A stretch of DNA of 64,000 nt from Ruegeria halocynthiae (GCF_900106805.1 NZ_FNNP01000009.1:49737-113736); one strand, 5' to 3'; positions 9,425 through 18,575 are shown, counted from the first letter of the stretch. The notes: generated by a model not told the origin, from the sequence alone. Numbers and translations are program-made.

Positions 9425-10273
9425 TCAGGGATTGCGCAGGAAGATGATCTCAACGCGATTATTACGCACTGCCATCGGGTTACTTACCGATAGCTCTCGG
9501 TCTGCGTGCCCGGTCACACGGTCCAGGCGTGGTGGTTGGACGCCTTTGTTCTGAAGCAATTGGCGTGTGCTCTGTGCCCGGGCGGTCGACAGATCCCAAA
9601 CCGGGTTATGTGCCAGCACAACGGGAGCGGATCGTACGTGCCCTTCGACCGAAATTGAATTGGTCACCAGATCCGAGGACCGTGCCACGAGAAGCACCAG
9701 CGCCCGCATCATTTGCGTCGGTTTGTCCGTGTCCGATTCGAAAAGCGGCTGATCTTCGGTGGCGAACAACTCGACCACGAGCCCTTCGTCCGTGACGCGG
9801 GTCACGATGTGCTTGAGCATTTTGTCGGACACCAGACTTTCGCCGCTTCGGCCCAGCAACTGAGCCTCGAGTGACGAGAAGTCTTCGAACGCGCCCTTGC
9901 CGCCGCCTTGCTCATCCACGCCAGTTGATCCGCGCGCTTGCTTTGCCTCGGTCGGGTTTCGGTTGCTGGCGCCCGACCCGTCCATCACCATGGTTTTTTC
10001 CGAGAACATGTTGTCGCCGCCAAAGGCGCCATCACCGCCGCCCGAGACCGGATTGACCGGAATCGTTGGCGAGAAATAATCTGCCAGACCCTTGCGTTGT
10101 TTCTCGGTCGTTGCGTTCAATAGCCACATCAACATGAAGAAAGCCATCATGGCGGTAACGAAGTCCGCATACGCGACCTTCCATGCACCACCGTGGTGGC
10201 CACCGCCACCAGATACGCGTTTCTTCTTGATGATGATTGGCGCCGCGTTGGATTGCGCACCCATCTCCATCAC
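9425..10273 (-). CDS. motB: flagellar motor stator protein MotB
   Basis: Stator subunit that couples ion flow to rotation with MotA and anchors the stator to peptidoglycan. A single membrane segment (residues about 32-52) contains the motif KVAYADFVTAMMAFFMLMW, with Asp37 as the expected ion-binding residue. A linker of low complexity follows and then an OmpA-like peptidoglycan-binding domain (about 150-275, with a D-x(9)-R-like region LSTARAQSTRQLL). An ATG three codons in (10264) is an alternative start. motA is not in the window. A perfect CtrA box lies about 40 bp upstream. Confidence 0.95.
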   Translation of the reverse strand: MMEMGAQSNAAPIIIKKKRVSGGGGHHGGAWKVAYADFVTAMMAFFMLMWLLNATTEKQRKGLADYFSPTIPVNPVSGGGDGAFGGDNMFSEKTMVMDGSGASNRNPTEAKQARGSTGVDEQGGGKGAFEDFSSLEAQLLGRSGESLVSDKMLKHIVTRVTDEGLVVELFATEDQPLFESDTDKPTQMMRALVLLVARSSDLVTNSISVEGHVRSAPVVLAHNPVWDLSTARAQSTRQLLQNKGVQPPRLDRVTGHADRELSVSNPMAVRNNRVEIIFLRNP

Positions 10274-10311
10274 CTTCTATTCACCCGACTACCGGGGTAG
10301 CAGGGCAGGTC

Positions 10312-10327
10312 TTAAGGTGGACTTAAC
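10312..10327 (-). promoter_or_regulatory. perfect CtrA consensus box upstream of motB
   Basis: TTAAGGTGGACTTAAC, an exact match to TTAA-N7-TTAAC. It sits 39-54 bp upstream of the motB start and 27 bp after the fliI stop, so it most likely acts on motB and the genes behind it. A further TTAA follows immediately (10330-10333). Confidence 0.7.
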
Positions 10328-10353
10328 ACTTAAAACTGTTCCGAATTCTGCAA

Positions 10354-11685
10354 CTACCGTGCAGGGCCAGCGCGCCGCAGAATCAGCGATAGCCGGTTAA
10401 AGCTGTTGTCGATTCCTTCGGAATCGGACTTTGCAAAGAAATCATCCAGCTCTTCGTGAACCCGAACGGCACGATCCAACAGAGGATCGGTCCCTTCGGC
10501 ATAAAGCCCGGCTTTGATCATGACTTCGGATTGTTCGTAACTGCCGACCAGTTTGCGCGTTTCTGCGATCATCTGATTCTCATCTGCGGTTGCGGCGCCG
10601 GGCAGACTACGTGACACGGATCGGCTGAGGTCGATGGCCGGGAACCGGCCGCGTTCCGCGATATCGCGACTCAGAACAATATGCCCATCCAGCACCCCGC
10701 GCAGAATATCGGCGACTGGCTCGTCCATATCCGAGCCTGCCACCAAAATGCTGAATACAGCGGTGATATCGCCTTGTTCAGCAGTTCCCGGGCCAGCCCG
10801 CTCGCACAGATTCGCAATCAGCGGAGTGACCGATGGCGGGTAGCCGCGCAGCGAGGGAGCCTCACCCATGGCAGCTGCGATTTCGCGATGGGCCTCGGCA
10901 AAACGTGTGACTGAATCGGCAAGAAACAGGACGTTCATCCCCTGATCCCGAAGAAATTCCGCCACCGACATGGCCGACCAGGCACAACGCCGGCGCGCCA
11001 GTGCGGACTGATCCGAAGTCGCCGCTACGACCACGGATCGTTTCATGCCTTCCACGCCCAATGCGGTCTCAACAAACCCATTCACCTCGCGCCCGCGTTC
11101 ACCCACCAAAGCGACGACCACGGCATCTGCCTGCATCGAGCGGGCAAGAGTAGCCAGCAAAGTCGATTTGCCGACGCCCGAGCCGGCGAACAAACCGATC
11201 CTCTGACCCTGAACAATCGGCAGCATCGTATTGAGCACGGCGAGCCCCGTTTCCATGCGCGTACCCAGAGGTTTACGCGTAACTGCGGCAGGCGGGGCCT
11301 GCATGAGGTCGCGTTCCTGCGTGCCCGGCAACAGAGGTTTGCCGTCCAGAGGCTTGCCAAACGGATCGACCACCCGCCCCAGCCAGTGCGGTCCGGGCGC
11401 GAAGGCAGGCATCTGGTCGAGAGAGACGTGATCACCCAGACAGACACCATCGGGCGCGGTGGCAGGCAGCATATGAATCTCGTCTGAGTCGACATGCAAA
11501 ACCTCTCCCGCCAGATCAGGGCCATTCTTTCGGCGCAAGGTCAGGTGATCCCCGATTCGGGCCTGTGCGGCCAGGCCATCAATTTCGATCACCCCCCGTG
11601 CCACGCTGGTGACACGTCCGATATGGCGCACTGCTGATACTCTGTCGAATTCGCATTTCAGACGTATCGGATCGAGATCAGCCAT
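10354..11685 (-). CDS. fliI: flagellar type III export ATPase FliI
   Basis: The export ATPase of the flagellar type III secretion apparatus, related to F1 beta. Starting at 11685 gives 443 residues, the usual length, with a strong GGAGGA ribosome site; the frame continues upstream but would run over the divergent flgB gene. Walker A is GSGVGKST at 168-175, followed by family signatures GERGREVNGFVE and SVTRFAEAHREI, and GYPPSVTPLIANLCERAG near 310. It diverges from flgB, sharing an 87-bp promoter region with a CtrA-like box. Confidence 0.97.
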   Translation of the reverse strand: MADLDPIRLKCEFDRVSAVRHIGRVTSVARGVIEIDGLAAQARIGDHLTLRRKNGPDLAGEVLHVDSDEIHMLPATAPDGVCLGDHVSLDQMPAFAPGPHWLGRVVDPFGKPLDGKPLLPGTQERDLMQAPPAAVTRKPLGTRMETGLAVLNTMLPIVQGQRIGLFAGSGVGKSTLLATLARSMQADAVVVALVGERGREVNGFVETALGVEGMKRSVVVAATSDQSALARRRCAWSAMSVAEFLRDQGMNVLFLADSVTRFAEAHREIAAAMGEAPSLRGYPPSVTPLIANLCERAGPGTAEQGDITAVFSILVAGSDMDEPVADILRGVLDGHIVLSRDIAERGRFPAIDLSRSVSRSLPGAATADENQMIAETRKLVGSYEQSEVMIKAGLYAEGTDPLLDRAVRVHEELDDFFAKSDSEGIDNSFNRLSLILRRAGPAR

Positions 11686-11734
11686 CACAAGTCCTCCATT
11701 TGGTTCCTGAAAACGGTTTCTAAAGGATTCGGGG

Positions 11735-11750
11735 TTAAGCCTTGATTGAA
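11735..11750. promoter_or_regulatory. degenerate CtrA-like box between fliI and flgB
   Basis: TTAA-N7-TTGAA, two mismatches in the second half site. It is 50-65 bp upstream of fliI and 23-38 bp upstream of flgB. The distance to fliI matches the boxes in front of motB and flgE, which is the main reason to record it. Confidence 0.3.
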
Positions 11751-11772
11751 ATTGATCGAGGGAGAAGCCCCG

Positions 11773-12159
11773 ATGTTCTATGACCTGAACGTCTTTAAGA
11801 CTGCGTACGCAATGGCAACCCATGCCGGGCAACGGCAGGCCGTCATCTCGCGCAATATGGCCAATGCAGATACGCCGGGCTATCAGCCCCGCGACGTTGA
11901 GGCCTTTCAGACTGCGTTTGAATCCACGGGCCGTGAGGTCGCGATGAGCGCAACACGTGCCAACCATCTTCATGGTGATACAGGCCATCAGCCCTGGGCG
12001 GAATACACTGCCGCGGCATCGGGTGATCCGAATGGCAATGGTGTTTCACTGGAAGAAGAAATGCTGAAAGCGGTTGAGGTCAAGCGTCAGCACGACCGTG
12101 CCCTGGCTATTTACCGATCATCCATCAGCGTGCTGCGCACCAGCCTGGGTCGGGCGTAA
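11773..12159 (+). CDS. flgB: flagellar proximal rod protein FlgB
   Basis: Proximal rod component, 128 residues. The start at 11773 (MFYDLNVFKTA) has GAGGGAG upstream and fits the family length better than a TTG at 11746. The rod motif SRNMANADTPGYQPRDVEAF is at about residues 29-48. First gene of the plus-strand basal-body operon flgB-flgC-fliE-fliQ-flgF-flgG-flgA-flgH-fliL. Exported through the flagellar type III apparatus. Confidence 0.95.
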   Translation: MFYDLNVFKTAYAMATHAGQRQAVISRNMANADTPGYQPRDVEAFQTAFESTGREVAMSATRANHLHGDTGHQPWAEYTAAASGDPNGNGVSLEEEMLKAVEVKRQHDRALAIYRSSISVLRTSLGRA

Positions 12160-12169
12160 GGGGTTCAGG

Positions 12170-12556
12170 ATGAGCGATTTTTCCCATTCCCTGACCGCTT
12201 CGGCCAGCGCTTTGCGCGCTCAGGCGGCGCGGCTGCGCCACGTGTCCGAAAATATTTCGAACGCGGATACGCCGGGATACCGGCGCAAGACCGTGCCGTT
12301 CGAAATGGTCGAAGTTGATGGCAAGGAAACGGTGCAGACAGGTCGTGTCAAACTCGACCGTCGCGATCTGAGCCGGATTTACGACCCGGGTCATCCGATG
12401 GCTGATGAGACGGGCCATTATCGCGGATCGAACGTCGATCTTATGATCGAAATTGCCGATGCCCGCGAGGCGCAGCGCAGTTACGAAGCCAATCTCAAGA
12501 TGTTCGACCAGACCCGGCAGATGTCGTCGAGTCTGATGGATTTACTCCGAAAGTAA
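12170..12556 (+). CDS. flgC: flagellar proximal rod protein FlgC
   Basis: Proximal rod component, 128 residues, starting 10 bp after flgB. The rod motif VSENISNADTPGYRRKT is at about residues 24-41 and the C-terminal family sequence RSYEANLKMFDQTRQM near the end. The frame extends upstream into flgB, but the ATG at 12170 (MSDFSHSL) fits family length. Confidence 0.95.
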   Translation: MSDFSHSLTASASALRAQAARLRHVSENISNADTPGYRRKTVPFEMVEVDGKETVQTGRVKLDRRDLSRIYDPGHPMADETGHYRGSNVDLMIEIADAREAQRSYEANLKMFDQTRQMSSSLMDLLRK

Positions 12557-12568
12557 AGGAAAGCCAGA

Positions 12569-12859
12569 ATGTATTTCCAATCACTCACTGCCGCTCAGAG
12601 CTATACAGGCGCGCGCCCCGCTACGCAGGCTGACCCGGACCATCAAGGGGTGGCGCAGGGGTTGCGATCCTCGTTTCAGGATTTTGCTGCAACACTGAAA
12701 CATAGCGAGCAGGTAGCGCAGTCATCGATGGTCGGGCAAGCTGATCCACACGCACTGGTTCAGGCGCTGGCGCAGACGGAACTGGCGGTGGAAACAGCTG
12801 TGATCGTCCGAAACAAAGTCGTCGAAGCCTATCAGGAAATCCTGCGGATGCCGGTCTGA
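12569..12859 (+). CDS. fliE: flagellar MS ring-rod adaptor FliE
   Basis: FliE joins the MS ring to the rod. The 96-residue protein has a helical C-terminal half with the family features SFQDFAATLKHSEQ, DPHALVQALAQTELAVETAVIVRNKVVEAYQEI (key residues only) and a final RMPV. Ribosome site AAAGGAAAG upstream. Twelve bases separate it from flgC and three from fliQ. Confidence 0.93.
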   Translation: MYFQSLTAAQSYTGARPATQADPDHQGVAQGLRSSFQDFAATLKHSEQVAQSSMVGQADPHALVQALAQTELAVETAVIVRNKVVEAYQEILRMPV

Positions 12860-12862
12860 ACC

Positions 12863-13135
12863 ATGCTGAGCGAAGGCCTGTTCTACGACATTGTGCGCCA
12901 GGCGCTCTGGGTCGCGGTCATCACGTCGGTTCCGATTTTGGCGGTGGCGCTGATCTCGGGCCTCACCGTGGGTCTGTTTCAGGCTCTGACCTCGGTGCAG
13001 GAGATGACGCTGACCTTCGTGCCGAAACTGATCGCTATCGTCGTCGTGTTCTGGATGTCGATGGGCTTCATGACTCAGACGCTTGTCACCTTTTTCACCG
13101 GGACTTTGATCCCGCTTATTGCCGGAGGTCGCTGA
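12863..13135 (+). CDS. fliQ: flagellar export gate protein FliQ
   Basis: Core subunit of the FliPQR export gate. The 90-residue protein consists of two long membrane helices (about 17-40 and 50-75) with the family sequence SVPILAVALISGLTVGLFQA and QEMTLTFVPKLIA between them. It overlaps flgF by one base (TGATG). fliP is not present in the window, and fliR lies about 4.7 kb away on the other strand. Confidence 0.95.
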   Translation: MLSEGLFYDIVRQALWVAVITSVPILAVALISGLTVGLFQALTSVQEMTLTFVPKLIAIVVVFWMSMGFMTQTLVTFFTGTLIPLIAGGR

Positions 13136-13845
13136 TGGACACCGCATATGTCACCCTATCCCGTCAATCCGGTCTGATGAATGAGATGCGGCTGGTGGCC
13201 AACAACATCGCCAATGCCAACACAACTGGTTACCGCCAGCAGGGTTTGGTGTTTTCGGAATTCGTCCGGGACCTGCCGGGCAATCCATCGCTATCGCTCA
13301 GCCGGGCGCAGATACGCAATACGTCCTTGCAACAGGGAGTGCTGACTGAAACAGGTGGCTCCTTCGACTTTGCCATCGAAGGCGACGGGTTCTTCATGAT
13401 CGAGACACCTGCGGGCAACCGCCTGACGCGGGCGGGCAGCTTTTCATCCAATGCTGAGGGCGATCTGGTGACGATGGACGGGCACCGGGTTCTGGATAGC
13501 AACGGCGCGCCGGTCTTTGTCCCTCCGGATGCTGAGACGATCGACGTCGGCAGCGACGGCACCATGAGTGTCAATGGCCAGATCCTGGGTCAAATCGGTG
13601 TCTACAGCGTCGCCGACCCGGAAAACCTGGTGCGAGAGGGAAGCACCCATTTCCGCCCCACAGAACAGGTCGATCCGGTAGATGAACCGGTTGTACTGCA
13701 CAGGTTTTTAGAAGGTTCCAACGTTAATGCCATCGGCCAGGTGACCCGGATGATCGAGATCCAACGGGCATATGAGCTTGGGCAGAGCTTTCTGGAAACC
13801 GAAGACGAACGCGTTCGCGGGGCGCTAAAGGCGTTGATGCGCTGA
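13135..13845 (+). CDS. flgF: flagellar rod protein FlgF
   Basis: Rod protein of 236 residues. N-terminal rod motif VANNIANANTTGYRQQGLVF (about 21-40), a central FlgF/G-type domain beginning FAIEGDGFFMIETPAGNRLTR, and the C-terminal helix MIEIQRAYELGQSF. It has GGAGGT upstream and overlaps fliQ by one base. Paired with flgG downstream, as usual. Confidence 0.95.
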   Translation: MDTAYVTLSRQSGLMNEMRLVANNIANANTTGYRQQGLVFSEFVRDLPGNPSLSLSRAQIRNTSLQQGVLTETGGSFDFAIEGDGFFMIETPAGNRLTRAGSFSSNAEGDLVTMDGHRVLDSNGAPVFVPPDAETIDVGSDGTMSVNGQILGQIGVYSVADPENLVREGSTHFRPTEQVDPVDEPVVLHRFLEGSNVNAIGQVTRMIEIQRAYELGQSFLETEDERVRGALKALMR

Positions 13846-13866
13846 TCACCTGAAGGAGAAAACGAC

Positions 13867-14652
13867 ATGCGTGCTTTGAAAATCGCGGCAACCGGCATGA
13901 CTGCCCAGCAGATGCGGGTCGAGACGATATCGAACAACCTCGCGAATATGAACACAACGGGTTACAATACCCGCCGGGCTGAGTTTGCGGATCTGCATTA
14001 TCAACAGTTGGCGCGCGCCGGGGCTGTCAACGCTTCGGACGGAACAGTTTTGCCGACGGGTATCCAACTGGGATTGGGCGTGCGACCCGCAGCGATCACA
14101 GTTCAACTGGAACAGGGTGGGCTTTCTGCAACGGGCAGCGACCTGGATGTTGCCATTGAAGGGCGCGGTTATCTTGAAGTGACATTACCCAATGGCCAGT
14201 CTGCCTATACCCGCGATGGCAGTCTGAAACGTTCGGCCGAGGGTCTGATCGTCACATCGGATGGTTTCGCCGTTGCCCCTGAGATTACCATCCCCGACGA
14301 CGCAAGATCGATTTCGATAAATGCCGCGGGTGAAGTCTATGCCTATTTCGATGATACTGCCGAAGGGCAGCTGCTGGGTGAATTTACACTAGCCAGCTTT
14401 TCCAATGCCAAAGGGCTAGAAGCCGTAGGCAGCAATCTGTTCAAGGAAACCGAAGCTTCCGGCGCTCCTGTGGTCGGAACACCCGGTGAGGACGGATTGG
14501 GAACCTTGCGTCAGGGTTACCTTGAGGACAGTTCGGTCGATGCGGTACGGGAAGTCACAGAGCTGATCGAAGCGCAGCGCGGTTATGAGATGAACGCCAA
14601 AGTCATTTCCGCCGTCGATCAGATGATGGGCGCAACAACGCAGGTGCGGTGA
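13867..14652 (+). CDS. flgG: flagellar distal rod protein FlgG
   Basis: Distal rod protein of 261 residues, the family's normal length. The rod motif ISNNLANMNTTGYNTRRAEF is at about 22-41, the FlgG core starts DVAIEGRGYLEVTLPNG and the C terminus has LIEAQRGYEMNAKVISAVDQM. Good ribosome site (GAAGGAGA). It overlaps flgA by one base. Confidence 0.97.
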   Translation: MRALKIAATGMTAQQMRVETISNNLANMNTTGYNTRRAEFADLHYQQLARAGAVNASDGTVLPTGIQLGLGVRPAAITVQLEQGGLSATGSDLDVAIEGRGYLEVTLPNGQSAYTRDGSLKRSAEGLIVTSDGFAVAPEITIPDDARSISINAAGEVYAYFDDTAEGQLLGEFTLASFSNAKGLEAVGSNLFKETEASGAPVVGTPGEDGLGTLRQGYLEDSSVDAVREVTELIEAQRGYEMNAKVISAVDQMMGATTQVR

Positions 14653-15065
14653 TGCGGATTCTGCCTTTGATCCTGTGTTTGATGCCGCTCGCTAGCATGG
14701 CCGAGATTGTTGTGCCCACCCGGACGATTCGCGCCAAAGAGGTCATCGTCGCATCTGATCTGGAAATCAAACCCGTTGAGGTCAATGGGGCGGTTCGCAG
14801 ATCTGAGATTCTTGTTGGTCAGGAGGCGCGCGTTGCACTTTATCCTGGTCGGCCAATTCGTCCCGCTGATGTTGGTCCTCCTGCCATCGTGGATCGAAAC
14901 GATCTGGTGACGTTAGTGTTTGATCGCATTGCGCTATCCATTACCGCAGAAGGTCGCGCGCTTGGCCGTGGTGCAGTCGGCGAGCGTATACGCGTCATGA
15001 ATCTGGCGTCTCGCACAACAGTTACGGGCGTTGTCCGCCCGGATGGTCAAATCGAGGTAAAATGA
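14652..15065 (+). CDS. flgA: flagellar P-ring assembly chaperone FlgA
   Basis: Periplasmic chaperone for P-ring (FlgI) assembly. About 137 residues with a signal peptide (first 18, ending SMA/EIV) and the C-terminal SAF/ChapFlgA domain, including the family pattern GQEARVALYPGRPIRPADV, LVTLVF and GRGAVGERIRVMNLASR. Length is at the short end, as is usual for alphaproteobacteria. The start ATG overlaps the flgG stop; a GTG one codon upstream (14649) is also possible. Confidence 0.93.
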   Translation: MRILPLILCLMPLASMAEIVVPTRTIRAKEVIVASDLEIKPVEVNGAVRRSEILVGQEARVALYPGRPIRPADVGPPAIVDRNDLVTLVFDRIALSITAEGRALGRGAVGERIRVMNLASRTTVTGVVRPDGQIEVK

Positions 15066-15796
15066 TGCCGAGCTTTTTAAAATTCTTGCTACTTATCGTT
15101 TTGAGTGTTGCGGCCTGCGGCCGACTGGACCATCTCGGCAAGCCGCCCAGTCTGACGCCAAACACACAGTCGCCTGAACATGTTGCGATGCTTTGGCCTG
15201 GGCTTCCTCTGCACAGCCAGCCGCAGCGAACGGTTGACCAATCCTCGTTGTGGAGTGGTGGTCAACATTCGCTGTTGGGCGATCAGCGCGCCATGAAAAA
15301 GGGTGATATTCTGACAGTTGTCATCGAATTGGACGAAAAGGCTGAAATATCCAATGACACCAACCGGTCGCGCGCGGGGTCCGAAAATCTTGAGGTACCG
15401 GACCTCTTTGGCCTGCCTCAGCGTGCGGGTAAAAAGCTGCCAGAGGGGGCTTCGCTTGATGAGGCCGTATCGATTGATTCAAAGTCTGTCAGCAAAGGCA
15501 AAGGATCTGTTAAACGCAAAGAAAAGCTGACCTTGCGTGTGGCGGCAACGGTCATCGATGTTCTGCCTAACGGGGTGCTTTCGATATCCGGCTCTCAGGA
15601 GTTGCGGGTGAATTTCGAACTGCGTGAATTGCTGGTCTCGGGCTATGTCCGGCCCGAAGATATCTCGCGCCAGAATGAGATTACCTATGACAAGATTGCG
15701 TCTGCGCGTGTGTCATATGGGGGCCGAGGGCAGATCACAGATGTGCAGCAACCGCGCTATGGCCAGCAGATACTTGATACCTTGCTGCCGTTCTGA
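15062..15796 (+). CDS. flgH: flagellar L-ring lipoprotein FlgH
   Basis: Outer-membrane L-ring subunit. The 244-residue protein has a lipoprotein signal peptide with lipobox LSVAAC (modified Cys19). Family motifs follow: SLWSGGQHSLLGDQRAMKKGDILTV (key part SLW...D-RA--GDILTV), the SNDTNRSR region and the C-terminal VRPEDISRQNEITYDKIASARVSYGGRG region. It overlaps flgA by 4 bp. Confidence 0.96.
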   Translation: MMPSFLKFLLLIVLSVAACGRLDHLGKPPSLTPNTQSPEHVAMLWPGLPLHSQPQRTVDQSSLWSGGQHSLLGDQRAMKKGDILTVVIELDEKAEISNDTNRSRAGSENLEVPDLFGLPQRAGKKLPEGASLDEAVSIDSKSVSKGKGSVKRKEKLTLRVAATVIDVLPNGVLSISGSQELRVNFELRELLVSGYVRPEDISRQNEITYDKIASARVSYGGRGQITDVQQPRYGQQILDTLLPF

Positions 15797-15807
15797 GGGC
15801 TGAGTAG

Positions 15808-16302
15808 ATGGGAAAGCTGTTACCAATCGTTCTGCTGATTGCTGGCCTTGCCGTTGGTGTGGGTGTCAGACTTGTTCTGGCGCCTTCCGATAAGGCCAAG
15901 GAACCTGCAGAAGCCGCACAGATACCCAAGGCGGACAAAACAAATAAGTCCAAGAAGGGCAAAGGCGATGACTCAGGGGTTCACGAGTATCTCAAACTCA
16001 CCAAGCAGTTCGTGATCCCTGTTGTTGCCGAGGACGAGATATCGGCGCTGGTCACCATGTCCCTCAGCCTTGAAGTGCGCCCGGGGATTGCCGAAGCCTT
16101 CTATGAGATAGAACCGAAGCTGAGGGATCGCTTTCTGCAGGTCCTGTTCGATCACGCCAATATCGGCGGCTTCGATGGGGCCTTTACGCGATCAGACAAC
16201 CTTGGGGCGTTGCGCAAGGCATTGCTCGAGGTAGCAAGAAAGGATCTGGGTCAGGATGTCTCGAAGGTTCTGATCATGAGCGTCAGCCGTCAGGATACCT
16301 GA
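15808..16302 (+). CDS. fliL: flagellar basal-body-associated protein FliL
   Basis: Inner-membrane protein that supports stator function. One N-terminal membrane helix (residues 4-24) is followed by a charged linker rich in lysine (about 28-55) and the periplasmic FliL domain (about 70-164) with LVTMSLSLEV and the C-terminal KVLIMSVSRQ. Length 164 is typical. Last gene of the plus-strand basal-body operon; the convergent FliJ-like gene ends 31 bp later without a recognisable terminator. Confidence 0.9.
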   Translation: MGKLLPIVLLIAGLAVGVGVRLVLAPSDKAKEPAEAAQIPKADKTNKSKKGKGDDSGVHEYLKLTKQFVIPVVAEDEISALVTMSLSLEVRPGIAEAFYEIEPKLRDRFLQVLFDHANIGGFDGAFTRSDNLGALRKALLEVARKDLGQDVSKVLIMSVSRQDT

Positions 16303-16333
16303 ACCGGTTCAAGGCAACAGTATGCGGCGCTGA

Positions 16334-16720
16334 TCACGCCTCCTGGGATCTGGACTGTGCCGCGCGCCGCTTGTGATCTTGCACGCGGTGCGCCAGATTC
16401 GTAACGGCCTGCTTGCGCCCAAACGCCCCGCGAAGATTTTCCATTGCCGCAAGTTTTTGTGACCGCAGGCGCGCCAGCTCTGTATTCAGGTCTCGCCGCG
16501 TGGCTGACTCCCAGCTGTGCCACAACAGATCAGTGCCGGTCACATGATAGCCATCTGCCTGCGCACTGGTCGCTTTGACCGCGGCCAGTTGCGAATCCAG
16601 GCGGGCCAGTTGATTGAGCAACTGTGCTTCACGCTGCAATAAAGGGCGCAGCTTCTGGTGATCGCGCTGGAATACAGCTTCGGCTACCTTCGAAAGATCG
16701 GTCATGCGGTCATATGTCAT
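16334..16720 (-). CDS. FliJ-like coiled-coil protein, putative
   Basis: A 128-residue, highly charged and almost wholly helical protein that begins with VAEAVFQRDHQKLRPLLQREAQL, a heptad-like pattern, and ends in a basic tail. Its start overlaps the end of flhB by 4 bp, so it belongs to the flagellar export operon. Size, charge and context fit the export chaperone FliJ, but sequence identity to FliJ is not obvious to me, so the name is provisional. A second ATG five codons in is possible. Confidence 0.6.
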   Translation of the reverse strand: MTYDRMTDLSKVAEAVFQRDHQKLRPLLQREAQLLNQLARLDSQLAAVKATSAQADGYHVTGTDLLWHSWESATRRDLNTELARLRSQKLAAMENLRGAFGRKQAVTNLAHRVQDHKRRAAQSRSQEA

Positions 16721-17805
16721 CCGACCTGCCCCTTGGCCCTTTTGCGCATGGCTTCGGCAAATCGAATGGCAGCGGCGACAGGGCGGTATTGCTCTTCGGT
16801 GATTTCCTGTCCGATTTCGACCGTGGCGTGCAATGCCCGTGCGGTCGGCGGGTCAGAGTGAATGGGAACGCCTGCATCCCCGGCCGCAGCCCGGATTGTC
16901 GCGGCGACCTCATCGACACCTTTGGCCACACAGACCGGAGCGCTTCCGGTCGCCCGTGACCACTTCAAGGCAACGGCGTAGTGTGTCGGGTTTACGATCA
17001 CCACATCAGCCTTGGGCACATCGGCCATCATCTGATTGGTCGCAATGTCCTGCGCGCGCTGGCGGCGTTTCTGTTTGACATGCGGATCGCCCTCGGAATC
17101 TTTGGTTTCATCCTGTATCTCTTTGCGCGACATTCTGTTTTTGCGCAGGTGTTCAGCGTGCTGCCACAGGTAGTCGATAACGCCGATTGCCAGTGCAATT
17201 GTAATGACAATGAACAGAAAGCGTGTCAGCAAATTCATCATCAACCAAATCGAGGACCGTTCGGGTGCTGCGCTGGTTGTTAGAATTTCGGACAGGTTCG
17301 CGCGTAGAAATAGCGCAAGGCAGGTGCCGTAGATCAGCAGTTTCACAAAGCTTTTGGCGAATTCGAACAGGCCGCCCCGGCCAAATTTATTCTTTGCGTT
17401 TGAGATGATCGATATGCGCGAGGCGCGTGGTTTCAGCTTGTCCGGTGCAAAGATCAATGCCCGCTGGGCAATCAGACTGAACAACACCGCCGCAGCCGGT
17501 ACAATGAACAGCGCGGCCACCGGAACTAAGGCCGATTGCAAGATGCCAGCCACGGTGGAGGTCGCAGGGCCGACGGCCAGCAAAACCGCGATCTGGTCTG
17601 ACTGGTCAATGAGCACAACAAGCAGGGTCCCAAGATGGTCTGCCGTGTACCGGCCTGCGACCAATAGTGCGGCCAGCAGCCCGGCATATGCGGCCACCAC
17701 CGACAGGTCATTGGATTTTGCAATCTCGCCTTTTTTGCGGGCCTTTTCCAGTTTTTGCGGTGTGGCCTCAAATGACTTGTCGCTGTCGTCGTCCGATGCA
17801 CTCAT
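16717..17805 (-). CDS. flhB: flagellar export switch protein FlhB
   Basis: Substrate-specificity switch of the flagellar export apparatus. The 362-residue protein has four membrane helices in its first 215 residues and a cytoplasmic domain with the self-cleavage motif N272-P-T-H followed by YAVALKW. The N terminus DSDKSFEATPQKLEKARKKG is characteristic of the family. It overlaps fliR upstream and the FliJ-like gene downstream by 4 bp each. Confidence 0.97.
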   Translation of the reverse strand: MSASDDDSDKSFEATPQKLEKARKKGEIAKSNDLSVVAAYAGLLAALLVAGRYTADHLGTLLVVLIDQSDQIAVLLAVGPATSTVAGILQSALVPVAALFIVPAAAVLFSLIAQRALIFAPDKLKPRASRISIISNAKNKFGRGGLFEFAKSFVKLLIYGTCLALFLRANLSEILTTSAAPERSSIWLMMNLLTRFLFIVITIALAIGVIDYLWQHAEHLRKNRMSRKEIQDETKDSEGDPHVKQKRRQRAQDIATNQMMADVPKADVVIVNPTHYAVALKWSRATGSAPVCVAKGVDEVAATIRAAAGDAGVPIHSDPPTARALHATVEIGQEITEEQYRPVAAAIRFAEAMRKRAKGQVG

Positions 17806-18575
17806 CGCACACTTCCCAGCGGATTTTGGAGGAACGAAAACAGGGCATCAGACCAGGTTGACAGGATCAGCGGTGTTCCAGCGAACAACAGGAACAAGCC
17901 CGCGAATGTAATGGCCGGTGCACCAACAAACGCGACCATGAGTTGCGGCATCGCCCGATTGATCACGCCGAGCGCGAGGTTATAGATCAGCGATGCAATG
18001 ACAAATGGCATTGCCAGCGCGAAGGCCAGCCCAAAGCTGCTTGCGATTTGTGTGACTCCCCATTGCGAAAGGTCGGGTGCTGCTGGCAGCACTCCTATGG
18101 GAAACAGCATGTAGCTGTTGATCATAAATTGTGCGGCGCGGACATGCAGACCCAGAAACATTGCCAGCGCCAACCCGGCCAGTGTCAGCAAATATCCCAT
18201 AGCAGGGACAGGTTCGGTGGCCGCCCCGCCCAGGATTTGCGACAAAGATGTGGCCTGCGCCGCGATGGAACCCGCTGTTTGGAGGGCAAAGACAAACAGG
18301 CGCAAACCGATACCGAGCAAAAGACCAATCAGGATTTCGACACCGATCATACCTGCCATGCCAGGAAATTTCGGTAAAACATCCGCAGAGGGGATGGCAG
18401 GCATGATAATTATCGTGAACGCGACCGCGACCCCAAGTTTAACCCGCGCCGGAATGCTGCGTTCGCCAAATGCAGGCAGCAGTGAGACCATTGCAGACAC
18501 GCGAAGAAATACGGCGAACAAATGCCACAGGTTATGCCCGAGATGTGGCAAAAGCTCTGCGGGGAAAGTGATCAC
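17802..18575 (-). CDS. fliR: flagellar export gate protein FliR
   Basis: Membrane subunit of the FliPQR gate, 257 residues, with about six hydrophobic helices and the family elements LRVSAMVSLLPAFGERSIPARVKLG and GFAFALAMPF-like SFGLAFALAMPFVIASLIYN. Overlaps flhA and flhB by 4 bp, so the three export genes are translationally coupled. Confidence 0.95.
   Translation of the reverse strand: MITFPAELLPHLGHNLWHLFAVFLRVSAMVSLLPAFGERSIPARVKLGVAVAFTIIIMPAIPSADVLPKFPGMAGMIGVEILIGLLLGIGLRLFVFALQTAGSIAAQATSLSQILGGAATEPVPAMGYLLTLAGLALAMFLGLHVRAAQFMINSYMLFPIGVLPAAPDLSQWGVTQIASSFGLAFALAMPFVIASLIYNLALGVINRAMPQLMVAFVGAPAITFAGLFLLFAGTPLILSTWSDALFSFLQNPLGSVR

Noticed and set aside
11686..11988. N-terminal extension of FliI up to 11988
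   Set aside because: It would overlap the divergent flgB gene and its promoter; the ATG at 11685 has a strong ribosome site and family length.
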